A DNA stretch of 47,123 bases from DATHBD01 sp035296325 (GCA_035296325.1 DATHBD010000008.1:1-47123), one strand, 5' to 3'; counted from the first letter of the stretch, positions 16,599 to 25,957 are shown. Numbers and translations are program-made. The notes: generated by a model not told the origin, from the letters alone.

Positions 16599-16849
16599 CG
16601 TGATCTACGTCACAACTCCTATCCCATCCTTGGTAACACGAGTCAACGTCGGACGCACCTTGAGCGGTCGCCCGGCCTCGGCCTTCGTCGGTGGCCCGTC
16701 GGGACGCCGTCATTGCGATGCGGCAACGGAGTCACCGACATCGGCAGACGGCGCCCGGCCGAGCGAGACGCGCCCGCACCGGTCGGACGAAGCATGGCGT
16801 CCTGGGCCGGTAGCGATCGAATCCGCCGGTGGAACCCCCACGTCCCGGA
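16599..16849. other. Intergenic region upstream of the sugar operon
   Basis: No gene is supported. It carries the candidate promoter of the operon near its left edge; the remainder to the terminator at 16850 shows nothing I can name. Confidence 0.4.
16617..16646 (-). promoter_or_regulatory. Candidate sigma-70-type promoter of the sugar operon
   Basis: On the minus strand TTGACT (16646-16641) is followed after 18 bp by ATAGGA (16622-16617), placing transcription start about 10-30 bp before the dehydrogenase start codons. No clear operator palindrome is visible, and no LacI- or GntR-type regulator is encoded nearby. Confidence 0.35.
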
Positions 16850-16891
16850 ACAGGCCGGCTTTCGTCGAGTCTGGAACGAAGGCCGGCCTGT
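16850..16891 (-). terminator. 16-bp stem terminator of the GH12 gene
   Basis: Bases 16850-16865 pair with 16876-16891 across a ten-base loop, with a single G-T style mismatch; the core is ACAGGCCGG. It begins 37 bp beyond the GH12 stop codon in the direction of transcription. No T-run is present. Confidence 0.75.
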
Positions 16892-16927
16892 CCGCGGATG
16901 CTGATCATCATGTCCAAAGGTAGACGG

Positions 16928-18130
16928 TCAGCTGTAGTTGATCGTGCAGTTGTTGCAGGTGAAGGGCGTGTTGTTGGGGGCCCCGCTGATCTCGAATCCG
17001 AACTGCACCTCGCCGATGGTCGGGTTGTTCCACCAGCCGCGGCTGCTGATCCACCTCAGCACGGCGAGCACATCGACCGTGCCGGCGTTGGTGTTGCTCG
17101 TCCGGACGAAGCTGAAGACAGCGTTACTGCCGTTCGATCCCCGGTACACGTTCCAGGTGTGGCCACCCACGGAGATGTTCGTGGCCTCCGGCACACCTCG
17201 GCCGCTGGCGTCGTATGACCTGGCGATCGGGCCGACCGGTCCGTACTGGTTCATCCACAACATGACTTCGTACGCATAGTTGTTCGCCCAGATGTCGTAG
17301 TCCGAGGAGTACGCGCCGGCATTCGGCACCGAGACGTTGAAGGAGCTGGTCAGGGACGAGAGGGAGTTGAGTGCGCGGTTGAGGGTCTTGCCGTTGTGCG
17401 GGTACGACTTGACGCCACCGGTCGGCTGACTGGTGACCACGCCCCAGTTCGTCCCGCTGCGTGCCCAGATCGTCTGCGATCCAGCGCCGGACCCCCAGAT
17501 GTTGTTCCTGACGTCGTAGCCGTTGTTGGCCCAGGTGGACCACGTGCCGCTCGCGGTCCACGCCGCATTGGACGGCACGCCACCGGTGCCACCACCGGTA
17601 CCACCGCCGCTGCCGGCCGTCTGCGACCACTGCTGGTTCGATGCGCCGGTGCAGGTCCAGAGAACGATCAGGGTTCCGTTCGCCGTGCCGCCACCGGTCG
17701 CGTCCAGGCACAGGCCGGACTGGGCACTGGTCACGGTGCCGTTCGAGTTGAGATTCCACTGCTGGTTGGCACTGCCGGTGCAGTCCCAGATCACCACGAG
17801 CGTCCCCGGCGCGGTGCCACCGCCCGCCGCGTCCAGGCACTTGGTGCCATACACCTGCAGTTGCCTGGACCCGGTGGTGTTCCACGTCTGGTTGGTCGAG
17901 CCGGTGCAGTCCCACAGCGCGACCTGGGTACCGTTGGTCTGGCTGGCGCCCGGTACGTCCAGGCACCGGTTGGACCCGACGCCCCGCAGGACGGTTGGGG
18001 CGGCCGATGCGGGCACGGCGACGACGGCCAGAGCGGCTACGAGACCTCCGACCGCGACGGCCGCCAACAGCACCCGAGCGCCGACTCGGCGAAATCCGGA
18101 TCCGGTAGCGGCCGTATCTGGTTCAACCAT
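16928..18130 (-). CDS. Secreted GH12 endoglucanase/xyloglucanase with N-terminal ricin trefoil domain
   Basis: The 400-residue precursor has a long signal peptide (about 1-43, ending VPASA), a ricin-type beta-trefoil (45-170) with three QxW repeats (NQTW, NQQW, NQQW), a Gly/Ser/Thr linker (172-185) and a family 12 glycoside hydrolase domain (about 188-400). The catalytic pair is visible: E288 in YEVMLWMNQYGP as nucleophile and E380 in QFGFEISG as acid/base. Family 12 enzymes cut beta-1,4-glucans or xyloglucan; the trefoil should bind sugars in the plant cell wall. ATG 18130 is supported by GAAGGAGG seven bases upstream. The gene is single, with its own terminator. The trefoil closely resembles that of the GH5 enzyme at 34494. 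Confidence 0.92.
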   Translation of the reverse strand: MVEPDTAATGSGFRRVGARVLLAAVAVGGLVAALAVVAVPASAAPTVLRGVGSNRCLDVPGASQTNGTQVALWDCTGSTNQTWNTTGSRQLQVYGTKCLDAAGGGTAPGTLVVIWDCTGSANQQWNLNSNGTVTSAQSGLCLDATGGGTANGTLIVLWTCTGASNQQWSQTAGSGGGTGGGTGGVPSNAAWTASGTWSTWANNGYDVRNNIWGSGAGSQTIWARSGTNWGVVTSQPTGGVKSYPHNGKTLNRALNSLSSLTSSFNVSVPNAGAYSSDYDIWANNYAYEVMLWMNQYGPVGPIARSYDASGRGVPEATNISVGGHTWNVYRGSNGSNAVFSFVRTSNTNAGTVDVLAVLRWISSRGWWNNPTIGEVQFGFEISGAPNNTPFTCNNCTINYS

Positions 18131-18401
18131 GTTTCCTCCTTCTTCCTGGACACTGCGGGCGTTGCGGGGTGGTGCACCAAAAAACGTGCGGCGGGCGCGT
18201 CGAGGGCGTCGGCACCATACTCACGGCGGCGACACCGCGAGGCGGGGGAGACGACGTATCGACAGCCACCAGATCGTCCGTCACCTCAGTCGAAGCAGCA
18301 GATAGCGCACCGGCGGCGCCGGAGTTCTCGTGAAGCGCACCTCCCGGAGAACCGGGCGGCGTGGTCGCTAGCACAACTACATTGACAAGCTTCGCTCTAC
18401 C
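18131..18401 (-). promoter_or_regulatory. Upstream region of the GH12 gene
   Basis: Holds the strong ribosome site AAGGAGG next to 18130. No CebR-like TGGGAGCGCTCCCA box was found. TTGACA at 18382 and TGTCAA at 18403 form an inverted repeat 15 bases apart that could be a promoter element or an operator. Confidence 0.35.
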
Positions 18402-18551
18402 GTGTCAAGCGTGACCTGCCGCCAGGTGGCGGAGCTGATCGTGGCCGGGCCGGCGGCGGCCAGGCAGGGTGGCGACCTCGGGGAGCGCTACGGCCTGCAG
18501 TTCGGCGGGCCGGAGTGGCTGCCGGGAACCGTCGAGCGGTTTCGGAGCTGA
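18402..18551 (+). pseudogene. Gene fragment, 49 codons
   Basis: A frame with strong G/C-third bias reads CRQVAELIVAGPAAARQGGD and continues GERYGLQFGGPEWLPGTVERF before a TGA. The second half resembles the short helical tails found at the end of cupin-type proteins, but I cannot name the family. The N-terminal bulk is missing: upstream bases belong to the GH12 promoter region. It is probably the leftover 3' end of a gene cut by rearrangement. Confidence 0.35.
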
Positions 18552-18666
18552 CCACGTCCAGGCGGGCGCGACGGTTGACGCTGCCAGGTCATTGACGGTG
18601 AACGCCGTTTCCGGCGGTATCGTCGTACGCGTCTACCGACGGCGGCGCACCTGAGAGGGACGATCC

Positions 18667-19266
18667 GTGAACGTTGTGCAGGCTCAGGCCATCATGTCTC
18701 TCGATGGGTACGTCGCGAAGCCGGACAACACCATCGGCCGGTTGTTCGACTGGTTGCAGAACGGCGAGGTCGCGATCCCTACGCCCGCTGGGGATTTCAC
18801 GGTCCATCTCACCCCACCGAGCGCGGAGCATTGGCGACGGTGAGTCTCCTCCGTCGGCGCGCTCGTCTGTGGCCGGACGCTGTTCGAGGTGGCCGGCGGC
18901 TGGCAAGGCCGGCACACCTTGGACGTCCCTGTCGTGGTGGTGACGCACCAGGTCCCTACCGATTGGGTCGATGACCACCCCGACGCCCCCTTCTCCTTCG
19001 TGACCGACGGGGTCGAGGCTGCGATCGCACGGGCTCGGGAGCTCGCCGAGGGCCGCGTCGTCGCCGTCGCCGGAGGCACAATTGCGCGGCAGTGCCTGGA
19101 CCTCGGGCTGCTGGACGAGGTGGCCGTGGATCTGGTGCCGGTGGTGATGGGCGAGGGCAACCGGACCTTCTTCGGTGAACTCTCCGCACAGGACGTCATG
19201 CTCGGCAACCCCACCGTCTGCGTTCAGGGTGACCGGGTCGTCCACCTCGTCCCGGTGCTGCGGTGA
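18667..19266 (+). pseudogene. RibD C-terminal/dihydrofolate-reductase-like protein with in-frame TGA
   Basis: Read through one stop, the frame from GTG 18667 to 19266 gives a normal 199-residue member of the RibD_C/YyaP-type reductase family: AQAIMSLDGYVAKPDNTIGR at the start, GALVCGRTLFEVAGGW in the middle and GRVVAVAGGTIARQCLDLGL with LVPVVMGEGNRTFF at the end. TGA at 18841-18843 splits it after AEHWRR. Everything downstream stays in frame and conserved, so a recent nonsense change (for example from TGG or CGA) is likely. Family members reduce pteridine, flavin precursor or unknown substrates with NADPH. As written only 58 residues can be made, or a truncated C-terminal part by internal restart. 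Confidence 0.8.
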
Positions 19267-19342
19267 CCGGACGCAGCGGTATCGGATGCGACACCCACAT
19301 GAGGAGCGCCGCCGGATCGACCGCTCCGAGAAGGTCGAGGCG

Positions 19343-20206
19343 TCAGAGAGTCAGCGGAGCGTCCGCGCGGTGCAGTCGCCAGACGAATGCGGCGAGCAGC
19401 AGGGCCGCAACGAAGTACGGCAGGTGTGGCAGCAGGTCGGGGGACATGATGAAGTTCACGGTGGACTGGTCTGCCGGAGCCGTCCACACGCTTGCCGGTG
19501 GGGCTCCTGCCGGTTCGTCGCCACCCTGGAAGTGCCAGCCGAATAGGGATGTCGACGCCCAGTTGGCCCCGGCGTGCAGCCCGATCGGAAGCAGCAAACT
19601 CCCGGACCGCAGGAGCGCGTACCCGAACACGAGCCCGCCCAGGGCGGGAAGCGCGACAACGAAGAACGCGCCCATGCCCCAGTACGGGCGACCGACCAGG
19701 TGCCAGAGCCCGAACACCGCACTGGAAGATACGAGCGCCAGCCGGCTGCCGCCGATGCTGCGTAGCTGGCGGAACGCATAGCCGCGGAAGAGCACCTCCT
19801 CCAGCACGACCATGACCAGCACACCGACCACGCCGGCCAGCACCGTCGTGAGGACCCGATCGGGATTCAGCGTCCACGATCGTCCGGCCGCCGCGGCCTG
19901 CACCACGGCGAGTGCCGAGAACACCACGGCGCCGACGGCGAACCCGGCGCCTGCCTCGGTGATGCGTTGCCGCGTCGGTGCGAGCCCAATGTCACGGAAC
20001 CCACGCCGTTCCAGACGCAGGCATATCCAGGTCGTCGCGAGGATCAGCACGGCCAGAGTGGCCGGCCATAACCACTGCACCGAGGTCGGGACAACCGGGG
20101 CCAACAAGGCGACCACCGGCCCGGACACGGCGAATGCGATCGCTGCCAGTGCGAGAAAGCCGCAGAGCTTCCAAGCCGGGCGGACCCCGGACACGGTGGG
20201 TGTCAT
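19343..20206 (-). CDS. CPBP-family intramembrane metalloprotease
   Basis: The 287-residue membrane protein carries the three catalytic motifs of CAAX-prenyl-protease-like (Abi/CPBP, Rce1-type) enzymes: EEVLFRG (E136, E137, R141), FGLWHL (H169) and LHAGANW (H211, N215). About eight hydrophobic helices are present. Bacterial members process exported peptides or bacteriocin-related substrates; its target is unknown. The frame remains open far upstream to 20569 but that part overlaps a different gene out of frame, so ATG 20206 (MTPTVSGVRPAWK) is chosen. It follows two small membrane protein genes on the same strand after 94 bp and may form a unit with them. Confidence 0.85.
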   Translation of the reverse strand: MTPTVSGVRPAWKLCGFLALAAIAFAVSGPVVALLAPVVPTSVQWLWPATLAVLILATTWICLRLERRGFRDIGLAPTRQRITEAGAGFAVGAVVFSALAVVQAAAAGRSWTLNPDRVLTTVLAGVVGVLVMVVLEEVLFRGYAFRQLRSIGGSRLALVSSSAVFGLWHLVGRPYWGMGAFFVVALPALGGLVFGYALLRSGSLLLPIGLHAGANWASTSLFGWHFQGGDEPAGAPPASVWTAPADQSTVNFIMSPDLLPHLPYFVAALLLAAFVWRLHRADAPLTL

Positions 20207-20300
20207 GCAGGCGATCGTACTGATGCCATGCCCTCGATCGCGCCGCAGTTGGTCGATGAGCAAAATGCGCCTGTTGACGACACCCGGCGTCCATCCCGAG

Positions 20301-20876
20301 TCAGTCGGGTCCAGACCCGCGGGTCGCTGATCGTGCGGTGTGGCGGGCGAGTTCGGCGCGTAGGGTCGCTGGGCCCGGGCGCAAGGCTCCGACGTCAACG
20401 CTGAAGGCTGCACCGTCGGCGGTGTCCCGCACGCGTGGCAGGTCACGCGCGGGCTCGGCGCTGCGGACCGCGTGCAGAGCCACGGGGACGACGTCGAGAA
20501 CCGTCCGGAGCCAGTGGCCGCGTACCCGCACGGCGACGATCTCGGACCAGTCGAGGAGGATTGGGTCACCGCCGAGTGCGGCCAGCTCGATGCCGCCGGA
20601 GGAAATTCGCACCCAGGTCCGGCGTCGCCACAGCAACCACGCCGCCGCTCCGCCCGCCATCACGGCAAACGCCAGCGCGCTGGGCAAAGCCTCTGCTGCC
20701 TGCGGCGAACCTGCGGGTGCGCCGTCCAGCAGTTGCAGCAGCAGCTGCAGGCCCACGTTGGTCGGCAGGGTCAGCAGAACGACGATGACGAAGAGCCACG
20801 TCGGCGAGGACCGAAAGAGCCGGGCGTCCGCAGCCGGCGCGGTGACGTCGTCAGGGTTGGTGGGTGTCTGCGACAT
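20301..20876 (-). CDS. Membrane protein with PH-like domain
   Basis: 191 residues. Two membrane helices (about 27-48 and 66-83) are followed by WLLWRRRTWVRISSGGIELA and WSEIVAVRV, the beta-strand pattern of bacterial PH-like domains (YdbT/bPH_6 type). The C-terminus is Arg- and Ala-rich. Function is not known for this group beyond a membrane location. Its start overlaps the end of the upstream small membrane protein by 26 bp, so the two are translationally coupled. I am confident it is real from codon bias, less so about the domain. Confidence 0.65.
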   Translation of the reverse strand: MSQTPTNPDDVTAPAADARLFRSSPTWLFVIVVLLTLPTNVGLQLLLQLLDGAPAGSPQAAEALPSALAFAVMAGGAAAWLLWRRRTWVRISSGGIELAALGGDPILLDWSEIVAVRVRGHWLRTVLDVVPVALHAVRSAEPARDLPRVRDTADGAAFSVDVGALRPGPATLRAELARHTARSATRGSGPD

Positions 20877-21168
20877 CGGCGCGATCTCCGGTTCCTGGAT
20901 GTGTGGACTCCGGGTCTCGCGCCCGGCGACGCATCGTGAGGGCCGGGATGGCGAACGTCAGTACCATCAACACCGCGACGATTGAACCAGCGATCAACAG
21001 CCAGGTCGGATCGCGGTCTGACGGCAGGTCGGCTCGTACGGCGAACCCGGACACGACCACGCCGACGAAGGCGATCACGCCAAACACCGAGAACACCACC
21101 ACGGTCCGGCGCATCCGCTGACGCGCCACCAACGCCTGGTTCGCGCGTTCCCGCGCGGACAGACCCAC
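20851..21168 (-). CDS. Small membrane protein, two helices
   Basis: 105 residues: an N-terminal basic segment (ARERANQALVARQRMRR), a helix at about 22-45, a short loop with DLPSDRDP, a second helix at about 56-76, and a charged tail. No family recognised. It overlaps the next gene by 26 bp and probably starts the transcription unit that ends with the CPBP protease. Confidence 0.6.
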   Translation of the reverse strand: MGLSARERANQALVARQRMRRTVVVFSVFGVIAFVGVVVSGFAVRADLPSDRDPTWLLIAGSIVAVLMVLTFAIPALTMRRRARDPESTHPGTGDRADVADTHQP

Positions 21169-21824
21169 TCCATGATCGTTCGTTGAACACGATCACATTC
21201 TGCTACCGGCAAGGTCGTTCGAGCGTCGCTGAAGCGCCATGATGCGCCGCCATTCAGTCCGAACTCCGCGCCGTTGAAGCACCGGGCCTGCGGTTTTCGC
21301 CACGTGGCTCGACATCAGTGCCACGTCGGCGTCGTGATCTGGCCGCCCGGCGCGCAGCGCTGCGACGGCCGCGGCGAGGACGACGGTCCCGTCCCGGGGT
21401 GACGCCCGCCACGCTGCGCGCTACCCGGCGCATGACCGTCAAGGACGCGCACGTGCTCGCCGACTGCGGCATCCAAGCCAGGTACAAGGCGCCGAGGTGC
21501 ATGTCGAGGCGGCGGGCGATCGACTTCGTCCGCCCGGCGGGACGCAACCCGTAAATCGTTCTCAGATGGGTGTGGCAGCGGCCGGGCGTGGGAGTGCCAT
21601 ATTTTTGCCACCCACCCGAGACAGTCCATTTCGGACATCGCCGCTATGGGACGGGTTGTCCGATCTCTCAATTGTTGCGGATCGGGCCGGAATGCCGCTG
21701 CGGCAACGAAATTCGGGGGCACCGGCCGGTCATCCGTGAAGCTAGACTCCCCATCGACAAACGTGCGCGGCGAGCCGGCGCGCTCGGGGCAGGACAACAG
21801 AATACTCACGGGGGAAGGACGTCT
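21169..21824. other. Gap of 656 bp with decayed coding-like sequence
   Basis: No intact gene is supported. On the minus strand, LDMHLGALYLAWMPQSASTC at about 21400-21510 and, after a one-base shift near 21395, TVVLAAAVAALRAGRPDHDA at about 21320-21380 both show G/C-rich third positions, as expected from a frameshifted gene; I do not recognise the protein. The right part, before 21825, should contain the promoter of the secreted hydrolase. Confidence 0.35.
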
Positions 21825-24215
21825 ATGCACGTCGGCAGATCAATCATGACGACGGCGCTGGCGCTTGCGCTGGCGCTTGGCGGCGGCAGTGCCGCCTGGG
21901 CGGAGCCCGGCGGCGGCAACGGCAGCGCGTCGGCCGCCGCGCGGACGCCGTTGCCGGACGGTTGGGCGCTCAAGCGGACCACGTCCGGTGCGGACCTCAC
22001 CTGGCAGGCACCCGAGCGGGTGCCGACCGGTGACGCGATGGTGGAGTTCTACGCCGGCGACCGGCTGCTCGGCCGGCCACGGGCCGGCACCGACCAGCGC
22101 ACGTTCCATCTGGTCATTGATGGCACCGCCGCTCGAGACCTGACGGACCTGCAGGTACGCGCGGGCGGGCGCCGCCTCGATGCCACGGCAAAGCGGCCCG
22201 GACCCACCGTGGACCGCGCCGAGCCCCTGGCGGCGACGGCGCAGCGGCTATCGGCGGCGGAGCCGTTGCCGGCCAACCCGGTCGATCCCGGCGTCGCCGG
22301 CCCGTACTCCACCGTGTCCGGCGACTACTCGCTGGCGGATGTGCAGCTGCCCGGCCTCGCGCAGCCTGTGGAAATGAAGGCCGTCGTCGTGGCCCCGCAG
22401 GGCACCGCGGGGCCACGACCGCTGGTCCTGCTGATGCACGGCCGGCACGACACCTGCTACCAGGGCTCGAGAGGGCTGATGGTGGCCTGGCCGTGCCCGA
22501 CCGGTTGGACCGCCCTGGAGAGCCACCGCGGCTACCTGCAGACCCAGCAGTTGCTGGCGTCCCAGGGTTACGTGACCGTGTCAATCTCCGCCAACGGCAT
22601 CACCGCCCAGGACAACGGAGACGATGGTCAGGCACTGCCGCCGGAGGACGGCGGCGCGCAGGCCCGCTCCTCGCTGGTCCGGTTGCACCTGGGGCACTGG
22701 GCGGACTGGGCGGGCACGGGTCGGGCCGGCGCCCCCGACATCGTGCAGTCGGCCCCGGTCGCAGACATGTCCCGGGTGTTACTGGTGGGGCACTCCCGTG
22801 GCGGCGAGGGCGTCAGCCGGGCCGCCATCGACAGCCTCACACCGCCCTCGGCCGATCAGGACGGCTACCGCGGCGCGGTGCGCTGGCACATCCGGGGGTT
22901 GGCCCTCATCGGCCCCACGATCTTCGGGGGGCAGAACCCCGCCCCCGACCTGCCGTCGATGGTCATCCTGCCCAGTTGTGACGGTGACATGTCCGATCTC
23001 CAGGGGCAGATGTACGTGGACGCCACCCGCGGGGTCAGCCGCGGGTTTGCCCTACACAGCGCGGTCTACGTGCTGGGTGCGAACCACAACTACTTCAACA
23101 CCCAGTGGAGTCCGGGCCAGTCCCCGGCCCACACCTGGGAAGACTATCCGAGCCTGCACGACCCGTCGTGCCGGGCGGACTCCCCGCTGCGGCTGGCGCC
23201 GGAGGTGCAGCAACGGGTCGGCGCGACGTACATCGCCGCCGCCGCCGCAACGTTCGTGGCGGGCAACGACCAGGTACGTCCGCTGCTGGACGGTTCCGGC
23301 GTGCGCGCACCCTCGGCGGACCCGGCGACTGTGCTCACCCATGCCGTCGGCGGGAACCGGACCCCGTTGCTGGTGCCCGACGCCTCGACGGTCGTGACGG
23401 GTGCCGAGTCCCGGTTGTGTGAGGCGGTCACCAACGATTACACCCGGAGCTGCGGGCAGTCGCCGCACTTCGCCCCGCTGACTCCGGTCGTCCCGGAAGC
23501 CGAGCGGTACGCGGTCGCTCTGAGCTGGTCGGCAGCGGGCATACCGGTCAGGGTCCGCCGAGCGACCCCCACCTCGGTGTCGGGTGCGCAGTCGGTGGCG
23601 TTGCGGATCAGTGTGCCGGCGAATTCGGTGGTACCGATGGACGTGGCCATCGTCGACAGCGCCCGCCGGCGGGCCACGCTCGGCAGGGTCACCATCACGG
23701 GGACGCCACGGCCTTCGCACACGGTGTCCGAATGGGCGCAGGAGGTCCGCGTACCGTTGGCCAACGCCACCGCCGCCGGCCTGGACCTGACCCGCATCGC
23801 CGAGCTGGTGCTGGTGCCGCACAGCACGGTGGGCCGGGCCTCGCTGATCGATGCCTGGGGCTGGAGCCCCGGCACGCCCGCCCCGCAGCCGATCGCGCTG
23901 CCGCGGGTGGACGTGGGTGAGCTGACGGTGCTGGAGGGCGATGCCGGCACTACGACGTACCAGGTGCCGACGCGGGTCTCCGGCAGCGGCACCGGCCAGG
24001 TCCGCGTGTTCGTCGTCGATCCGGCCACCAGCCTCGCGACCGCACAGGTGGTCATCGTGTCACCCGGCATGACCACGATCTCCATTCCGGTGTCGGTGAC
24101 CGGCAACACCCAGGCCGGCGACGGTCGTACCTACATCGTTGCCGTCAAGGCAATCAAGGGCGTGCAGGTCGGCGACTCCTACGGCAGTCTGACCGTCCAG
24201 GACGACGACTCGTGA
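21825..24215 (+). CDS. Large secreted alpha/beta hydrolase
   Basis: The 796-residue precursor starts with a signal peptide (1-26, ending AAWA). Residues 195-480 form an alpha/beta-hydrolase domain: LVLLMHGRHDTCY is the oxyanion region, GHSRGG with Ser324 the nucleophile elbow, LPSCDGDMSDLQGQMY the likely acid loop and LGANHNYFNTQWSPG the likely catalytic His. Unusual Cys-bearing loops follow the oxyanion region (CYQGSRG, WPCPTGW). The last 110 residues (VGELTVLEGDAGTTTYQVPT through SLTVQDDD) look like a Calx-beta-type domain. Substrate is unknown; ester or polymer hydrolysis outside the cell is inferred. Start ATG 21825 follows GGGGAAGGA. A strong terminator lies 25 bp after the stop. Confidence 0.85.
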   Translation: MHVGRSIMTTALALALALGGGSAAWAEPGGGNGSASAAARTPLPDGWALKRTTSGADLTWQAPERVPTGDAMVEFYAGDRLLGRPRAGTDQRTFHLVIDGTAARDLTDLQVRAGGRRLDATAKRPGPTVDRAEPLAATAQRLSAAEPLPANPVDPGVAGPYSTVSGDYSLADVQLPGLAQPVEMKAVVVAPQGTAGPRPLVLLMHGRHDTCYQGSRGLMVAWPCPTGWTALESHRGYLQTQQLLASQGYVTVSISANGITAQDNGDDGQALPPEDGGAQARSSLVRLHLGHWADWAGTGRAGAPDIVQSAPVADMSRVLLVGHSRGGEGVSRAAIDSLTPPSADQDGYRGAVRWHIRGLALIGPTIFGGQNPAPDLPSMVILPSCDGDMSDLQGQMYVDATRGVSRGFALHSAVYVLGANHNYFNTQWSPGQSPAHTWEDYPSLHDPSCRADSPLRLAPEVQQRVGATYIAAAAATFVAGNDQVRPLLDGSGVRAPSADPATVLTHAVGGNRTPLLVPDASTVVTGAESRLCEAVTNDYTRSCGQSPHFAPLTPVVPEAERYAVALSWSAAGIPVRVRRATPTSVSGAQSVALRISVPANSVVPMDVAIVDSARRRATLGRVTITGTPRPSHTVSEWAQEVRVPLANATAAGLDLTRIAELVLVPHSTVGRASLIDAWGWSPGTPAPQPIALPRVDVGELTVLEGDAGTTTYQVPTRVSGSGTGQVRVFVVDPATSLATAQVVIVSPGMTTISIPVSVTGNTQAGDGRTYIVAVKAIKGVQVGDSYGSLTVQDDDS

Positions 24216-24239
24216 CCTGACCGGACGCGGCCGATCGAC

Positions 24240-24274
24240 CTGCGGGGGTGTGCCGGGCCGGCACACCCCCGCAG
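24240..24274. terminator. Strong hairpin terminator
   Basis: CTGCGGGGGTGTGC (24240-24253) pairs perfectly with GCACACCCCCGCAG (24261-24274), and the loop CGGGCCG can extend the stem. It directly follows the secreted hydrolase gene. Confidence 0.8.
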
Positions 24275-24491
24275 TGTCGCCCCGCCTCCGTGCGGGTGCG
24301 CGGTCTTCGGGGAACGACCGCCCCCGCACCGACCTGGCGCAGCGCCGCGGTCCCCGCCAAGCATGGGACGCCCCGGTGGCGGTACGTGCAGATCAGCAGC
24401 AGCGTGGGCGCCGTGATCTCCGACGGTGCCACCGACGCGGACGAACTGATCACTCGCACGGACCTGGATGCCGTGGCGCGCGCGTGGGCGT

Positions 24492-25313
24492 TCAGATCAC
24501 CGCGACCGGGTGCACCACCACGCCGTCGAACAGGTAGCCCAGGGTGTTGTAGCGCGCCTGGTCGGGTTGGCCCGCGCCGGTGGCGTCGACCGCCCTGGCG
24601 CGCAGGGTCGCCGGGCCCGGTGTTGTCGGCCGCCAGGGCAGCTCCCAACGCTGCCACGCCCGACCCGCGTCCGCCCGGTGCAGACGCGCGCGCCGCCAGG
24701 TGAGGCCGCCATCGGTACTGACCTCGACGGCACGGATGGGTGCGGTGCCTGACCAGGACCGCCCCCGGAGCACCAACCGCTCGCCGGCCGGGATACGTGC
24801 GTTCCACGCCAGCTCGAACGCGCTCTTGACCACCTGCCGACCGATCAGTTCCCCATCGCCGGGGTAGCTCGGGCCGAACAGGCGGTAGAACTGCGTGTTC
24901 CAGGGGGAGAAGAGCGGCTCGGCGGACACCTCGATCGAGCCGAGCCACTTGATCGACGAGATGCCGATCCAGCCCGGCACCACCAGCCGGACCGGGAATC
25001 CGTGGTCGGGCGCCAGCGGCGCACCGTTCATTTCGTACGCCAGCAGCACGTCATCGAGCGCCTTGCTGATCGGCAGCGGTCGGCGGACCGGGCCCAGGTT
25101 CACCCCACCGGTGACGAAGTCGGCGTCCAGTCCCTGTGGCAGGACGTCGACCGCGCCGGGGGTCAGCCCGGCGTGGCGCAGCACCGTCGACAGGCGTACC
25201 CCACGCCACCGCGCCACGCCGACCGCGCCGAGCCGCCAGGCGGTGCCCGAGACGCTCTGCCCCTGCTGGGCGGTGAAGAAGCTGCGCCCATTGCCGGCAC
25301 ATTCCACAAGTGA
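24492..25313 (-). pseudogene. Sulfite-oxidase-family molybdopterin enzyme, 5'-truncated
   Basis: From SLVECAGNGRSFF onward the frame is a good sulfite-oxidase-family match: the Cys of ECAGNGR is the usual molybdenum ligand, LPQGLDADFVTGG and YEMNGAPLAPDHGFPVRLVV are core blocks, GWIGISSIKWLGSIEVS follows, and the end (residues about 180-320) is the dimerisation domain with VEVSTDGGLTWRRA. Normal members have about 80-120 residues before the ECAGNGR block, including an FVRNH-type cofactor loop; these are absent. The bases upstream to 25451 stay open but do not resemble the family. I therefore call it a 5'-deleted gene, probably inactive. A very short divergent enzyme is the less likely alternative. 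Confidence 0.7.
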
Positions 25314-25537
25314 CGTCTGGGAGTGTCGGATTAGTATGATTACGATCCCACGAGTCGGCCCCCGGACGCCAGTACGAGCACCTGCCGAGTGGCAACCCGG
25401 AGCCCGTGGCACTCGATGGAGTACGAGCGACCGTCGTAGCGGTACATCCAACTGTGGTGGCGAAAGTCCGAGCGGGAAGTGCCGCTTCGTACCTTTCAGG
25501 GACCGCGAACCCGGCCCTGGTTTGGCAGGATCCCCCT

Positions 25538-25957
25538 ATGATTCGCCTCTACTCGCTGTTCCTTCTCCTCAATCTGGCGCTGCTGGTGATCGCCCTGATC
25601 GAATGTCTGTCGGCCGAGGAGTTCGCGATTCGGGCGTTGCCCCGGGTGGCATGGGTGCTGATCATCTTGATGTTCTCACCGATCGGGGCGATCGCCTGGT
25701 TCGTGGCGGGTCGACCTGCCCGGCCCGTGCAACTGAGCAACGGGACGGTTTGGCAACCCGGGCGCGGCTTTCCGGAGAACGAACGACCCCGCCCGCACGC
25801 GGCTCCGCTCGCCCCCGACGACGACCCGGAGTTCCTGCGCAACCTGGCGAAATCGCTGCGCGACGACGAGGATCTGATGCGACGTTGGGAGAGCGACCTG
25901 CGGCGGCGTGAGGGTGAGCTCCGCCGCGAGCAGGGCGAGCAGGACGAGCAGAAGTAG
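25538..25957 (+). CDS. PLDc_N-domain membrane protein
   Basis: 139 residues. Two helices (about 4-22 and 36-56) with the spacing and the ending SPIGAIAWFVAGRP define the phospholipase-D N-terminal (PLDc_N) domain seen in many small actinobacterial membrane proteins. The remainder is soluble and charged; the last 45 residues (FLRNLAKSLRDDEDLMRRWE on to ELRREQGEQDEQ) should form a long helix or coiled coil. Function is unknown. Start ATG 25538 follows CAGGA. It converges with the CoA-binding protein gene, 35 bp away, without a visible terminator. Confidence 0.75.
   Translation: MIRLYSLFLLLNLALLVIALIECLSAEEFAIRALPRVAWVLIILMFSPIGAIAWFVAGRPARPVQLSNGTVWQPGRGFPENERPRPHAAPLAPDDDPEFLRNLAKSLRDDEDLMRRWESDLRRREGELRREQGEQDEQK

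Noticed and set aside
18382..18408. TTGACA/TGTCAA as an operator for the GH12 gene
   Set aside because: Six-base arms with a 15-bp spacer are weak evidence and lie about 250 bp from the start codon; kept only as a remark in the upstream region.
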